NCBI GenBank assembly: GCA_947650365.1
Contig: OX393557.1
Span: 29,377,298 to 29,441,297, forward strand
Direction: 5' to 3'
Length of the DNA stretch: 64,000 nt
From: Chamaelirium japonicum
Lineage: Eukaryota > Streptophyta > Magnoliopsida > Liliales > Melanthiaceae
The notes beneath the pieces were generated by a model, which had not been told where the DNA came from, ran no database searches, and saw only the letters and a program-made list of their open reading frames with translations. Below are positions 11,932-21,891 of the stretch, piece by piece. Positions within the stretch are counted from its first letter, which is position 1, and each line of letters opens with the position of its first letter. The translations under genes and the position numbers were made by a program.

Positions 11932-13099
11932 TGATGGTGCCAAAAATATCATCAGCTCGTCGTCCATGTGGCAGCAGCAGGGAAGGACACGACGAGACAA
12001 CCGAAGTCCTCAGGTTGATCGCTCTTGTCTTTGGGTACACCCTGGGCGACCTCGGGTGATCAAAGAAGAAACCACCCCCAATGATGAGCTCGGGATTCAA
12101 GGCCAACCTCGATTTTTGGGTAAGCAACATTGTGACCAGAGTAGGTCTTGAAGTTCAAAGAACAGCTCGCACGCAGCTCCCACAAAGCACAGCTCACACA
12201 AGGTCAGCTCGCACGCAGCTCCCACAAAGCACAGCTCACACAAGGTCAGCTCGCACGCAGCTTGAATAGAGAAAAGCTTGCATGCGGTTAGCTCGCACGC
12301 AGCTCACCTAAGGGAACAGCTCGCACGCGGTCAGCTCGCAGACAGCTCGAATAGAGATTAAACCTCACGCGATCAGCCCGCACACGGAGAGATCGTCTCT
12401 TGCTGATAGGGGTCGCATATCGCAAGACGTCTCACAGCACACCGGACGTACGTCGCCCCCTGCAAGATCATTCAGACCGCACGCGATCGGCTCGCACGTG
12501 GAGAAATCGCCTCTTGCTAACAGAAAACTTAGAAGGATATCCGCGAACACCCACAACTTGCCCAAGAGCTCGCCCGATCATGTAACAGCGAAGGAGTTCA
12601 TCTTCTTGCCCACAAAGGTCGCCTACAGTAAGACGGTACCAAATCAACAGACGTTACCACCCCCGAGGAACTACGTTGACAACTGCGAGCCACATGAGCT
12701 AGCTAGAGTTGGTCTAGAACACCCCAGAGCCTTCCAGAATGTCCACCTGGCACGGACACGACCGGTGTGTTCCCCCTCACCACCGCCTGACAGGCTGATC
12801 GACAAAGGCCATTGAAGGGCCCATGTGGGCTAGCACGTGAGGTGGAGAAGGTGCGGGAAAGAGCGGCCACGTGTCGAACTCTGGCGGTCTGCAAAAGGTC
12901 TATAAAGGTACGATCCCCGGCTCCAAAGGACAGGTTCGAAACTTAGAAACCCTGATATTTTTCGATTACTACAGCTCTCTTGTTCGAACTATCACTGACT
13001 TGAGCGTCGGAGGGTCTGCGCTCTTCACGGAGACAGTCGTTCTCACGTTTTCTTTGCCCTGCAGGTTGAGCGTCCAGGCTGGAGATTTTTCCCCCGACA
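11932..13099 (+). repeat. 5' LTR of the Tat-like element
   Basis: It begins TGATGGTGCCAAAAAT and ends TTTTTCCCCCGACA. AGCTCGCACGCAGCT words recur between 12160 and 12370. A ~45-bp unit there is tandemly duplicated relative to the 3' LTR and accounts for much of the length difference. TATAAAGGTACGATCC at about 12901 may be a TATA box. Confidence 0.9.
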
Positions 13100-13100
13100 C

Positions 13101-13118
13101 TTGGCGCCGTCTGTGGGA
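13101..13118 (+). other. Primer binding region of the Tat-like element
   Basis: TTGGCGCCGTCTGTGGGA lies one base after the LTR. This word follows the 5' LTR in many plant Tat-type gypsy elements. The cognate tRNA is not asserted. Confidence 0.75.
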
Positions 13119-13322
13119 TCATCGCCTGGTTACTGTGAGAACGCCCACGACCTCACGGTTGAAAACCGTGAGAGACCCAATGTCTCCTTCCAAGTGCGGA
13201 CGAAGAAGCGGGAAGCCCCCGCTGTGCCCGCAAGAGGTGAAGCTTCAGCTCCGACCACCCAACCTTCGGTCTCGCTCAGTGACCAGCTCCTCATGGAGAT
13301 GTTGACCACTTAATGGGCCACG

Positions 13323-14446
13323 ATGGACGAACTGACGCAGTTGCGCCAGGTTCCCGCGACGAGCGGAAGAACTGATCCCCCCTCCCTCGGGCTCGAGCAA
13401 CAGAGGGGAGGATCAGCGGGTCAATCTCGGCAGCCAAGAGTGTCGGCAGGGGCTGCTCCCCCTACGCGACCTCTTTCGATCCTGGCTTCGCATCAACCTA
13501 CGCTGGCTCCCACGCGGCGGGCATCCCAGCAGGAGCCCCCCATGGGAGGCGTAGTCGCAAACAAGATAAGAGAGTCGGTTCTCGGGCGACTTCAGCGACT
13601 TGTCACCCAACGTTGTAGCAACGAGCAGACTCCGTCTTCGGCTCTTCCTCGCAGACAAAGCCGAAGTGCGCGGTCCGACGAGTCAGAGGCAAGGTCTCAA
13701 GGGAGAGACCGTAACCCGTGCCATCAGCGTGAGCAGGAACCCACAGTGGAAGTGTTACCCCGTGGTAGACCCGCAAGGTGACGGCCTCACACAAACCTTT
13801 CCCTGTGCCGAGGCAACTACCGGTGAAGCAGTGTAGCAGACGCCTGGACGTCGTCTTCGAACATCGCCGTAGCGAGGGCACGGTCCAACCTCGAGGAAAC
13901 GTGCAAGATCGCCTGGGGCCTGCGCAGCCGCTTTTAGGGGATCACCCTGGGCACTAGCAATTACCCGGCATGCCCGTTGATCTCTTGGAAAGCCTGGCCG
14001 CTCGGGAAGGGAGCTCGCCATTTACATGAGAGGTGCATCGAGGAGACTTCCCCCAGCTCTGGATTCCTCTGAAGTTCATTCTGTTCGACGGATCGCAAGA
14101 TCCAGTCGACCATATGCTGGCTTACCGGAAGTTGATGTTTTTCTAGGACCAGTACCATATTCTGTGCCGTGCCTTCCTGAGCAGCTTGACGGGTTCAGCC
14201 CTGGACTGGTTTCATAAGTTACCTCCGGGCTCGATCCCGAGCTTCACTACTCTGTCCGGGCTGTTCCTGGAACAGTACCGGTATAATCGACAACCTCCAA
14301 AGCGAATCGAATCACTATTCGGTCTTACCATGGGTCTATGGGAAACCCTCCGGTGCTTTTCGATGCGATTCCGAAACGCCTACCTCGTCCGTGCGAGACC
14401 AGACAGCCGTGAGTGCCTTTCGGAGCGCGCTCCCCGAAGGAGGTGA
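13323..14446 (+). pseudogene. Degenerate Gag of the Tat-like element
   Basis: An N-terminal low-complexity part (MDELTQLRQVPATSGRTD, then Pro/Ala/Arg-rich) is followed in other frames by the conserved Gag core: FDGSQDPVDHMLAYRKLMFF, LCRAFLSSLTGSALDWFHKL and PPGSIPSFTTLSGLFLEQY (about 14080-14290). D-P-x-D-H and A-L-x-W-F are hallmarks of Tat-group Gag. The reading needs several frame changes and has stops, so no particle protein is expected. Confidence 0.75.
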
Positions 14447-15360
14447 ACTTCATGCGCTATTGTCATTTCCGATCCCCGCACATGGTCGAGCTCTTCGCCT
14501 TGGTCCAGCAACACATTAAGCTTGAAGATGTGGGGTTAGATCACCGAGGGAATATCGCCGAACAGCAACAGCCTCCTACCATGCGCGTATGCGCCCTCTT
14601 GTTGACCATTTTGTGAAATAAAGGGTGTTTGGACTAAAGAAATCTTTTCAAATTTGTACTTGATAGTGATCTATAAAAATAGCTCGCACGCAGTTCTCTC
14701 AAAAAACTGCTCGCACGCAATCAGCTCGCATGTAGCTCCCTGAAAGAACAGTTCGCCGTCGTGTGGACTTAAAGCATGACCGGGTTTCTCAGTGGCCGTC
14801 CCGAACGACCTTGATATTGCAGGGGTAGTCCGCTGTCTAGGAGACTTTAAATATGATCGGGGTCCTTCGCGTTCACATGCCATGATAGAAAGCACCCCGG
14901 GGTGATCTAAGGGGACCTGAATGGGTGACCACCCATTTTGGTGACCTGAAAATCTTTTGGTAATCCCTCGAAGTTTGACAACTTTGTAAGGTCGCAAAAA
15001 AGAAATACGAAAGCCATTAACGTCGAAGGCTAGGGGCAAGGACACTGTCCGCTGTTATGCGGACACGATAAGCAAAACTGGGGTTATGAGGATCCTTAAC
15101 CGGACAGGGGGTAGGCTGGTAACTAGCTTTTGATTCTTTCATCGCTCGTTGAACTTCCACCCTTTGGTCCTTATGCTCTGTTTTGATTCGATTTCTATCG
15201 ATTTGTATTTTTGTCGAGCTATAAGGCCCCACTATTTCGCACATGTCGAATTTTCATGCATATCGATCTTTTTGCGATGTTTTTTTTTATCGATTTAGCT
15301 ACCTCGTCTGGGGTATGGTCCTCGGATCGTCGGGGAAACCACACACGCGGCTTGATACTA
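14447..15360 (+). other. Internal non-coding part of the Tat-like element
   Basis: Beyond a Gag tail (ends around 14615) no domain is recognised. AGCTCGCACGCAGTT-type words at 14680-14750 repeat the LTR motif, which suggests internal shuffling with LTR sequence. Minus-strand ORFs here look like chance. Confidence 0.6.
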
Positions 15361-16495
15361 TGCGGTTTCGCTCGTTGAGCGACCTTGTGACATCACGGGC
15401 AGACGCGTCAGAGACACCTTACACGGTCTGATACCACGCAGCTTAGCTCGTTGAGTGACCTGGTGACATCACGGACAAATGCGGCGGAGACACCTTGCCG
15501 ATGCCACGCAGCTTAGCTCATTGAGTGACTTGGTGACATCACTGGCAGACGCGGCGGATGCACCTTACGCGGCCTGATGCCACGCAGTTTCGCTCGTTAA
15601 GCGACCTGGTGACATCACGGGCAGACGCAGCGGAGACACCTTACGTGGCCTGATGTCACGCAGCTTAGCTCGTTGAGCGACCTAGTGACATCACGGGCAG
15701 ACGCGGCGGAGACACCTTACGCGACCTGATGCCACGCATCTTCGCTCGTTGAGCGACCTGGTGACATCACGGGCAGACGCGGCAGAGGCACCTTACGTGG
15801 TCTGATGCCACGCAGCATAACTCGTTGAGCGACCTGGTGACATCACGGGCAGACGCGGCGGAGGCACTTTATGCGGCCTGATGCCACGCAGTTTCACTCG
15901 TTTAGCGACCTGGTTACATCACGGGTAGATGCGGCGGAGACACCTTACGCGGTCTGGTGTCATGCAGTTTCGCTTGTTGAGCGACCTAGTGACATCACGG
16001 GTAGATGCGACGGAGACGCCTTACGCGACATGATACCACGCAGTTTAGCTCGTTGAGCAACCTTGTGACATCACGGGCAAACGCGGCGGAGGCACTTTAC
16101 GCGGTCTGATGCCACGCAGCTTTGCTCGTTGAGTGACCTGGTGACATCATGGGTAGACGCGGCGGAAAACCTTACGTGGCCTGATGCCACGCAACTTAGC
16201 TCATTGAGCGACTTGGTGACATCACGGGTAGACGCGGTGGAGGCACCTTACGCAATCTGATGCCACGCAGTTACGCTCGTTGAGCGACCTGGTGACATCA
16301 TGGGCAGACGCGGTGGAGACACCTTACGTGGCCTGATGCCACGAGTTTCGCTCATTGAGCGACCTGGTGACATCACGGGCAGGCGTGGCGGAGGCACCTT
16401 ACGCAGCCTGGTGCCACGCAGTTTCGCTCGTTGAGCGACCTGGTGACATCACGGGCAGACGCGACGAAGGCACCTTACGCGGCCAGATGTCACCC
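15361..16495 (+). repeat. Tandem array, ~75-bp unit, 15 copies
   Basis: The unit contains CTCGTTGAGCGACCTGGTGA, CATCACGGGCAGACGCGGCG, GACACCTTACGCGGCCTGAT and GCCACGCAG. I count 15 occurrences of the GACATCAC core from about 15388 to 16443, giving an average spacing near 75.4 bp. Copies differ by scattered substitutions. Some share a variant (TAGC vs TTCGC before CTCGTTGAG), hinting at higher-order duplication. It ends about 130 bp before the polypurine tract. Confidence 0.93.
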
Positions 16496-16621
16496 TGTAG
16501 CCGACTTTACAGAGCAGAATACCATTCAGCTGGAGCTGGTCAGCATACAGAAAGATCGAACTAGTCTACGTGGACGACCTCGCTGGGCTCCTGAGCGGAC
16601 AGAGCTACGCCTGACTGCCCC

Positions 16622-16636
16622 CTCAGGAGGGGGTAA
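16622..16636 (+). other. Polypurine tract of the Tat-like element
   Basis: CTCAGGAGGGGGTAA directly precedes the 3' LTR, as needed for plus-strand priming. Confidence 0.8.
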
Positions 16637-17715
16637 TAATGGTGCCAAAAATGTCATCGGCTCGTCGTCCACGTGGCAGCAGCAGCAGGGAAGGACACGA
16701 TGAGACGACAGAAGTCCTCAGGGAGATCGCCCTTGTCTTTGGGCACACCCTGGGCGACCTCGGGTGATCAAAGGAGAAACCAACCCCAATAATGAGCTTG
16801 AGATTCAGGGCCAAACCCGATTTTTGGGTATGCAGCATTGTGACCAGAGTAGGTCTTGGAGTTCAAAGAACAGGTCGCACGCAGCTCCCACAAATAACAG
16901 CTCGCACGCGGCCAGCTCGGACGTAGCTTGAATAGAGAAAAGCTCGCACGCGATTAGCTCGCAGGCAGCTTGAATAGAGATCAAGCCGCATGCGGAGAGA
17001 TCGTCTCTTATTGATAGGGGTCGCATCTCGCACGACGTCTCATAGCACACCGGACGTACGTCGCCCCCAGCAAGATCGCCCAGACCGCACGCGATCGGCT
17101 CGCACGCGGAGAGATCGCCTCTTGCTAACAAAAAAACTTAGAAGGATATCCGCGAATACCCACAACTCGCTCAGTAGCTCGCCTGATCATGTAACAACGA
17201 AGGAGTTCACCTTCTTGCCCACAGAGGTCGCCTACAGTAAGGCAGTACCAAATCGACAGATGTCACCACCCCCGTGGAACTACGTGGACAACTGCGAGCC
17301 ACATGAGCTGGCCAGAGTCGGTCTAGAACACCCCAGACCGGAGCCTTCCAGAATGCCCACATGGCACGAACAAGACGGTGTGTTCCCCCTCACCACCGCC
17401 TGGCAGACTAAACGACAAAGGCCATTGAAGGGCCCATGTGAGCTAGCACGTGAAGGTGTCGAAGGTGCGGGAAAGAGCGGCCACATGTCGAACTTTGGCG
17501 GTCTGCAAAAGGTCTATAAAGGTACGATCCCCGGCTCCAAAGGACAGGTTCGAAATTTAGAAACCCTGACATTTTTCGATTACTACAGCTCTCCCTTGTT
17601 CGAACTATCACTGACTTGAGCGTCGGAGGGTCTGCGCTATTCATGGAGCCAACCGTTTTCACATTTTTTTTGCCCTGCAGGTTGAGCGACCAGGCTGGAG
17701 ATTTTTTCCCCGACA
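16637..17715 (+). repeat. 3' LTR of the Tat-like element
   Basis: It begins TAATGGTGCC (the first TG is now TA, a G to A change) and ends TTTTTCCCCGACA. It is colinear with the 5' LTR and shares the TATAAAGGTACGATCCCCGG segment. It is shorter because it has only one copy of the AGCTCGCACGCAG repeat unit. Confidence 0.9.
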
Positions 17716-17954
17716 AATAGCATGCCCATAAAAAATTAGAACATTCTAAAACTTCTAGGTGCGTCCAATGATCATCTTCAAATTAACGGTTAACATGGAC
17801 TGTGGATAAAACTCTTCACATTTGGCGCACCTGCACACCTAGAAATTTTAAAATATTCTAATTTTTTTTGGACTTGCTATCTATTGGAAGATGATCATCC
17901 TCAACAAATTTTATTAAATTTTAAAACCTCTAAGAACCTCTATTGATGTGTTGG

Positions 17955-17983
17955 TATCAGTGTTGGCTTTTGATCCTTATCCA

Positions 17984-18045
<62 letters not shown>

Positions 18046-18046
18046 T
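17955..18046. repeat. Short spacer and interrupted (TA)n
   Basis: About 30 bp of unique text, then a TA run with single TG and AC interruptions. Confidence 0.9.
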
Positions 18047-18328
18047 GGGGAGGGATACTCTTACTCATGGCCTCTTACTCATATAGTTACCTATGATCCG
18101 AGCGTCCATTTGATCCTGACGTACGGTTCGAATTAGATAGGGAGTTAAAGCAATGGTGTCCGGATTTAAATGCCCGTATTAAAAGCCCTTATTAAAAGCC
18201 CGCATTTAATGTGGACACCATTGCTTTAACTCCCCATCTAATTCGGACCGTACATCGGGATCTAATGGATGGCCCGGATCATAGGTAACTATATGAGTAA
18301 GAGGCCATGAGTAAGAGTATCCCTCCCC
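18047..18328. repeat. Palindromic element, family F copy 1
   Basis: Left GGGGAGGGATACTCTTACTC and right GAGTAAGAGTATCCCTCCCC are exact inverses. Pairing continues inward through ATAGTTACCTATGATCC and GGAGTTAAAGCAATGGTGTC to a loop near 18185 (AAAAGCCC repeats). (TA)n is on both sides. A much larger relative with the same termini is at 53503-54436. Confidence 0.88.
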
Positions 18329-18344
18329 TATATATATATATATA

Positions 18345-18846
<502 letters not shown>

Positions 18847-19200
18847 TCCTATGATCGTGTCGTAGGAAGTACCCTATGACATACGATGTATTAGTAATGC
18901 TAGAATGTTTAGAATCTGCTGAATTTTTATGATGATGATCACCTTACCTTAGATAGAATGTGCACAAAAAATTAATGTATTCTAAAACTTGTTGGGGCAT
19001 CAAATGCTAGAAGCTTTATCGGCCATCCATTTTAACCGTTAAATTGATGACCATATTTGATGCCTCTAGAAGTGTTAGAATATACTGATTTTTTGTGGGT
19101 GTCCTAAGATAGGGTGATCATCCTCATAAAAATTCAGAACATTCTAAATATTCTAGGGTTACTAATTCACCATATGTCATAAGGTACTCCCTATGACATG

Positions 19201-19876
19201 TGATGCGGGAGCAGATTCGACAAGCACGTGTTTCGAGGCTTGAATAATAATAATATAATTAGTTTCGGATTTAATAGTTCTTGAAAAAAATATTTTCGGA
19301 ATAAAATATAAAATTCGGAATAAAATAATTATTTTATTTCGAAATTATTATTTTAATCCGAAAATATGTTATTTTCGGATTTATTAAATATGGTAGTTTT
19401 AAAAATATCTTTTATGAAAGATTTGGATAGATTTAGGTATTTTAAATTTGGTAGTAGTTATCTTTATTTATGGATAATTTTAAAGATAGGGATATGATGG
19501 ATTATGAAGTTAATTAGGTGAGATCTTTATCTCATCAGTGGTTATCATCTTTATCTTTTTATTTTAGAAAGTTGTTATTTTTGTTATTCTGTTAAATCAT
19601 ATGAGCTTATCTCTTATGATCTTATCTGTTAGAGTTTTTTTTTATTTAAAGGCCATGAAGCCCCCCATTGTAATGGTATTGATTGAATGATGAATGAAAA
19701 AAAATGGCAATTATTTACTTTGATTCCTGTGAGAGGTTTCATATTGCGTTCCTGAGAGAGGATCGAAGAGCGAGAGGCTCGCCGGCGTGAGGTCGGATTA
19801 CCGTCGGTGCGAGGCCGACAACCCCCTTGCCCTTCCATCCCCTCCCCTACGGTGTCGCCACGATCGTCCTGCGTCA
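19201..19876 (+). repeat. 5' LTR of the compact element
   Basis: TGATGCGGGAGCAG...CGTCCTGCGTCA. An inverted pair of TTCGGAATAAAATAATTAT-type segments lies at 19295-19385. ATTTAAAGG near 19647 is TATA-like. Adenine runs follow at about 19695. Confidence 0.95.
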
Positions 19877-19880
19877 GATT

Positions 19881-19893
19881 TGGTATCAGAGCC
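19881..19893 (+). other. Primer binding site, initiator Met tRNA
   Basis: TGGTATCAGAGCC begins four bases after the LTR. Confidence 0.9.
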
Positions 19894-19898
19894 CCGTC

Positions 19899-20606
19899 AT
19901 GATGTCCTATCATCATGATCAATCCCCCTATATTCAATCTAACCATGCCAATAAGTCCCTCCATTCTCTTCATGCAATTGAGACTGAAGTGTACAAACAC
20001 TTCGTCCAACAACTCCAAAAATATCCGTTTGTTTACTTTCGCCCTCCATCATCCAATTTGGAGTTCACCATTCATTCCCTTGTTGGAGAACGATCTATCT
20101 CTCTCGGCCTCCCAAAGAAACCATTTACCGACTGGGCTTTGCGTATGCACCTGCGACCAGAGATCACAGAGATCGAGGCACATTCTGTTCTCGACGACAT
20201 AGAGAATGAGTTGGCGCGACGACGATTGCAGAACAAGGAACTTGTCAGACGTCGGAGTCGAACCGAGTTCTTCCACTCCTTATCCAGTAAGAAGTCCATG
20301 TCTCCTATGGAGTCTCCCGTTCCGATGCCTCCACCTGTACCAGAGCCTGTCGTGAAGTCACCACCACTAGATGAGTATTCTTCACCGCTCGTGCCACCAC
20401 CTGCGGTGCCTGCACCGCCGGCTCCACCCGCACCAGTGGCGCCACCTCCAGCAGTGCCACCAGTGGAGATTCCTGACGACATTCCACATCCGGACGAATT
20501 TCCGAGTTCGACAGTCGATGATCTTCTACCTACTACAGTACCACTGGTCGAGTCTCCTCGTTCTGCAGTACCTCCAGTGGATCTTCTATCCTGCTTTTAC
20601 CTCTAG
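19899..20606 (+). CDS. Unrecognised proline-rich protein of the compact LTR element
   Basis: The start chosen is the first ATG after the primer site (MMSYHHDQSPYIQ), giving 235 codons. The longer frame to 19827 would start inside the LTR. Residues ~20-110 are compositionally ordinary (YKHFVQQLQKYPFVYFRPP, GERSISLGLPKKPFTDWALR) and end in a charged helix-like run (DDIENELARRRLQNKELVRR). Residues ~130-235 are rich in Pro, Ala and Val. By position it would be a Gag-like RNA-packaging protein, but I see no CCHC knuckle or known Gag motif. The frame is intact, which fits the element's youth. The function is unknown. Confidence 0.6.
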   Translation: MMSYHHDQSPYIQSNHANKSLHSLHAIETEVYKHFVQQLQKYPFVYFRPPSSNLEFTIHSLVGERSISLGLPKKPFTDWALRMHLRPEITEIEAHSVLDDIENELARRRLQNKELVRRRSRTEFFHSLSSKKSMSPMESPVPMPPPVPEPVVKSPPLDEYSSPLVPPPAVPAPPAPPAPVAPPPAVPPVEIPDDIPHPDEFPSSTVDDLLPTTVPLVESPRSAVPPVDLLSCFYL

Positions 20607-20913
20607 TAGAGCATTCACTACCTGCAGAGCTGTTATCGGGTGTCGACTTCAGCACACTAGTCCCGACGATTGACTTCCTCGGGTTAGACCTTCCACCCTC
20701 GGCTCGGGTACTCCTCCAGTTTCACTTGTGTATGTATTCCTTCAAACTGGACTACTTTAGCCACTACTCTAGCAGACTACTTGTATGGGATCCGGGAGGA
20801 AATTGTTTGATGATACGACATCCACTACAGGGTCTCCACCATCAGCTACTGACTTTGCTTCCTGCCTGGGCCTCACAGAACTCGAGGACGAGTTCTTTCA
20901 TAGCTGAGGAATT

Positions 20914-21590
20914 TGATGCGGGAGCAGATTCGATAAGCACGTGTTTCGAGGCTTGAATAATAATAATATAATTAGTTTCGGATTTAATAGTTCTTGAAAA
21001 AAATATTTTCGGAATAAAATATAAAATTCGGAATAAAATAATTATTTTATTTCGAAATTATTATTTTAATCCGAAAATATGTTATTTTCGGATTTATTAA
21101 ATATGGTAGTTTTAAAAATATCTTTTATGAAAGATTTGGATAGATTTAGGTATTTTAAATTTGGTAGTAGTTATCTTTATTTATGGATAATTTTAAAGAT
21201 AGGGATATGATGGATTATGAAGTTAATTAGGTGAGATCTTTATCTCATCAGTGGTTATCATCTTTATCTTTTTATTTTAGGAAGTTGTTATTTTTGTTAT
21301 TCTGTTAAATCATATGAGTTTATCTCTTATGATCTTATCTGTTAGAGTTTTTTTTTATTTAAAGGCCATGAAGCCCCCCATTGTAATGGTATTGATTGAA
21401 TGATGAATGAAAAAAAATGGCAATTATTTGCTTTGATTCCTGTGAGAGGTTTCATATTGCGTTCCTGAGAGAGGATCGAAGAGCGAGAGGCTCGCCGGCG
21501 TGAGGTCGGATTACCGTCGGTGCGAGGCCGGCAACCCCCTTCACCCTTCCATCCCCTCCCCTACGCTATCGCCACGATCGTCCTGCGTCA
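20914..21590 (+). repeat. 3' LTR of the compact element
   Basis: Nearly identical to 19201-19876; most differences are single transitions (for example GACAAG/GATAAG, TAGAAAG/TAGGAAG). The stretch 20607-20913 before it is non-coding, with no clear polypurine tract. Confidence 0.95.
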
Positions 21591-21614
21591 ACATGTCATA
21601 GGAACTCATTTTCC

Positions 21615-21649
21615 ATATATATATAGGGAGGGAGGGAGGGAGGGAGGGT
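21615..21649. repeat. Short (TA)n and (GGGA)n
   Basis: A short TA run followed by about six GGGA units. Confidence 0.9.
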
Positions 21650-21891
21650 AATACTCATAGTCCACTGTCCATGTATCGATTCATAATAACCCATGTAGGT
21701 TTTTCTATGGGTAATAATTTATATTTCATCATCTGATACTAATTGGGGCAAGATGTTCTGATTTCTTGTTGAGGAGTCAATTTATATTTCATCTTTTTAA
21801 CATGCATGTGAAGGATTCAATTACTTAATATAAATGTGTTTAATCAAAGCTATTGATGATGCTACTATCCTTTTATGAATGTCAACTGTAG

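Larger units (their letters stand above)
11932..17715 (+). mobile_element. Tat-like Ty3/gypsy element, non-autonomous, with internal satellite array
   Basis: A 5.78-kb element with LTRs of 1168 and 1079 bp, a TTGGCGCCGTCTGTGGGA primer region, a decayed Gag and a strong polypurine tract. The flanking 5-mers TATAG and AATAG match at four of five bases. No protease, reverse transcriptase, RNase H or integrase is seen, so it is of the large-derivative kind. The space before the 3' LTR is occupied by 15 tandem ~75-bp units. The primer region and general plan fit the Tat/Ogre/RIRE2-type lineage; that placement is inferred, since no polymerase is available. Confidence 0.85.
11854..17954. repeat. Fold-back element split by the Tat-like retrotransposon
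   Basis: The two outer pieces are 11854-11931 and 17716-17954. Ends pair as CCAACACATCCATAGAGG and CCTCTATTGATGTGTTGG. The inner hairpins are of the shared TTTTGAAATTTGCTGAAATT / TGATCACC type. The interruption falls in the loop, and the bases TATAG (left) and AATAG (right) flank the insert. Confidence 0.7.
19201..21590 (+). mobile_element. Compact LTR retroelement with orphan ORF, young
   Basis: A 2390-bp element: LTRs of 676 and 677 bp, 1037-bp interior, 5-bp duplication ACATG (19196-19200 and 21591-21595). LTR ends are TGATGCGG...GCGTCA. The interior has an initiator-Met primer site and one ORF. No protease, polymerase or integrase is present, so it depends on a partner. I see roughly eight to ten differences between the LTRs, which points to a recent insertion. 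Its termini resemble those of the chromovirus at 4426. Confidence 0.95.

Noticed and set aside
13603..14158. Minus-strand frames across the Tat Gag region
   Set aside because: Shadows of GC-rich degenerate Gag; no motif.
15361..16495. CRISPR-like array
   Set aside because: Units are contiguous 75-bp repeats with no unique spacers, in plant DNA inside a retrotransposon.
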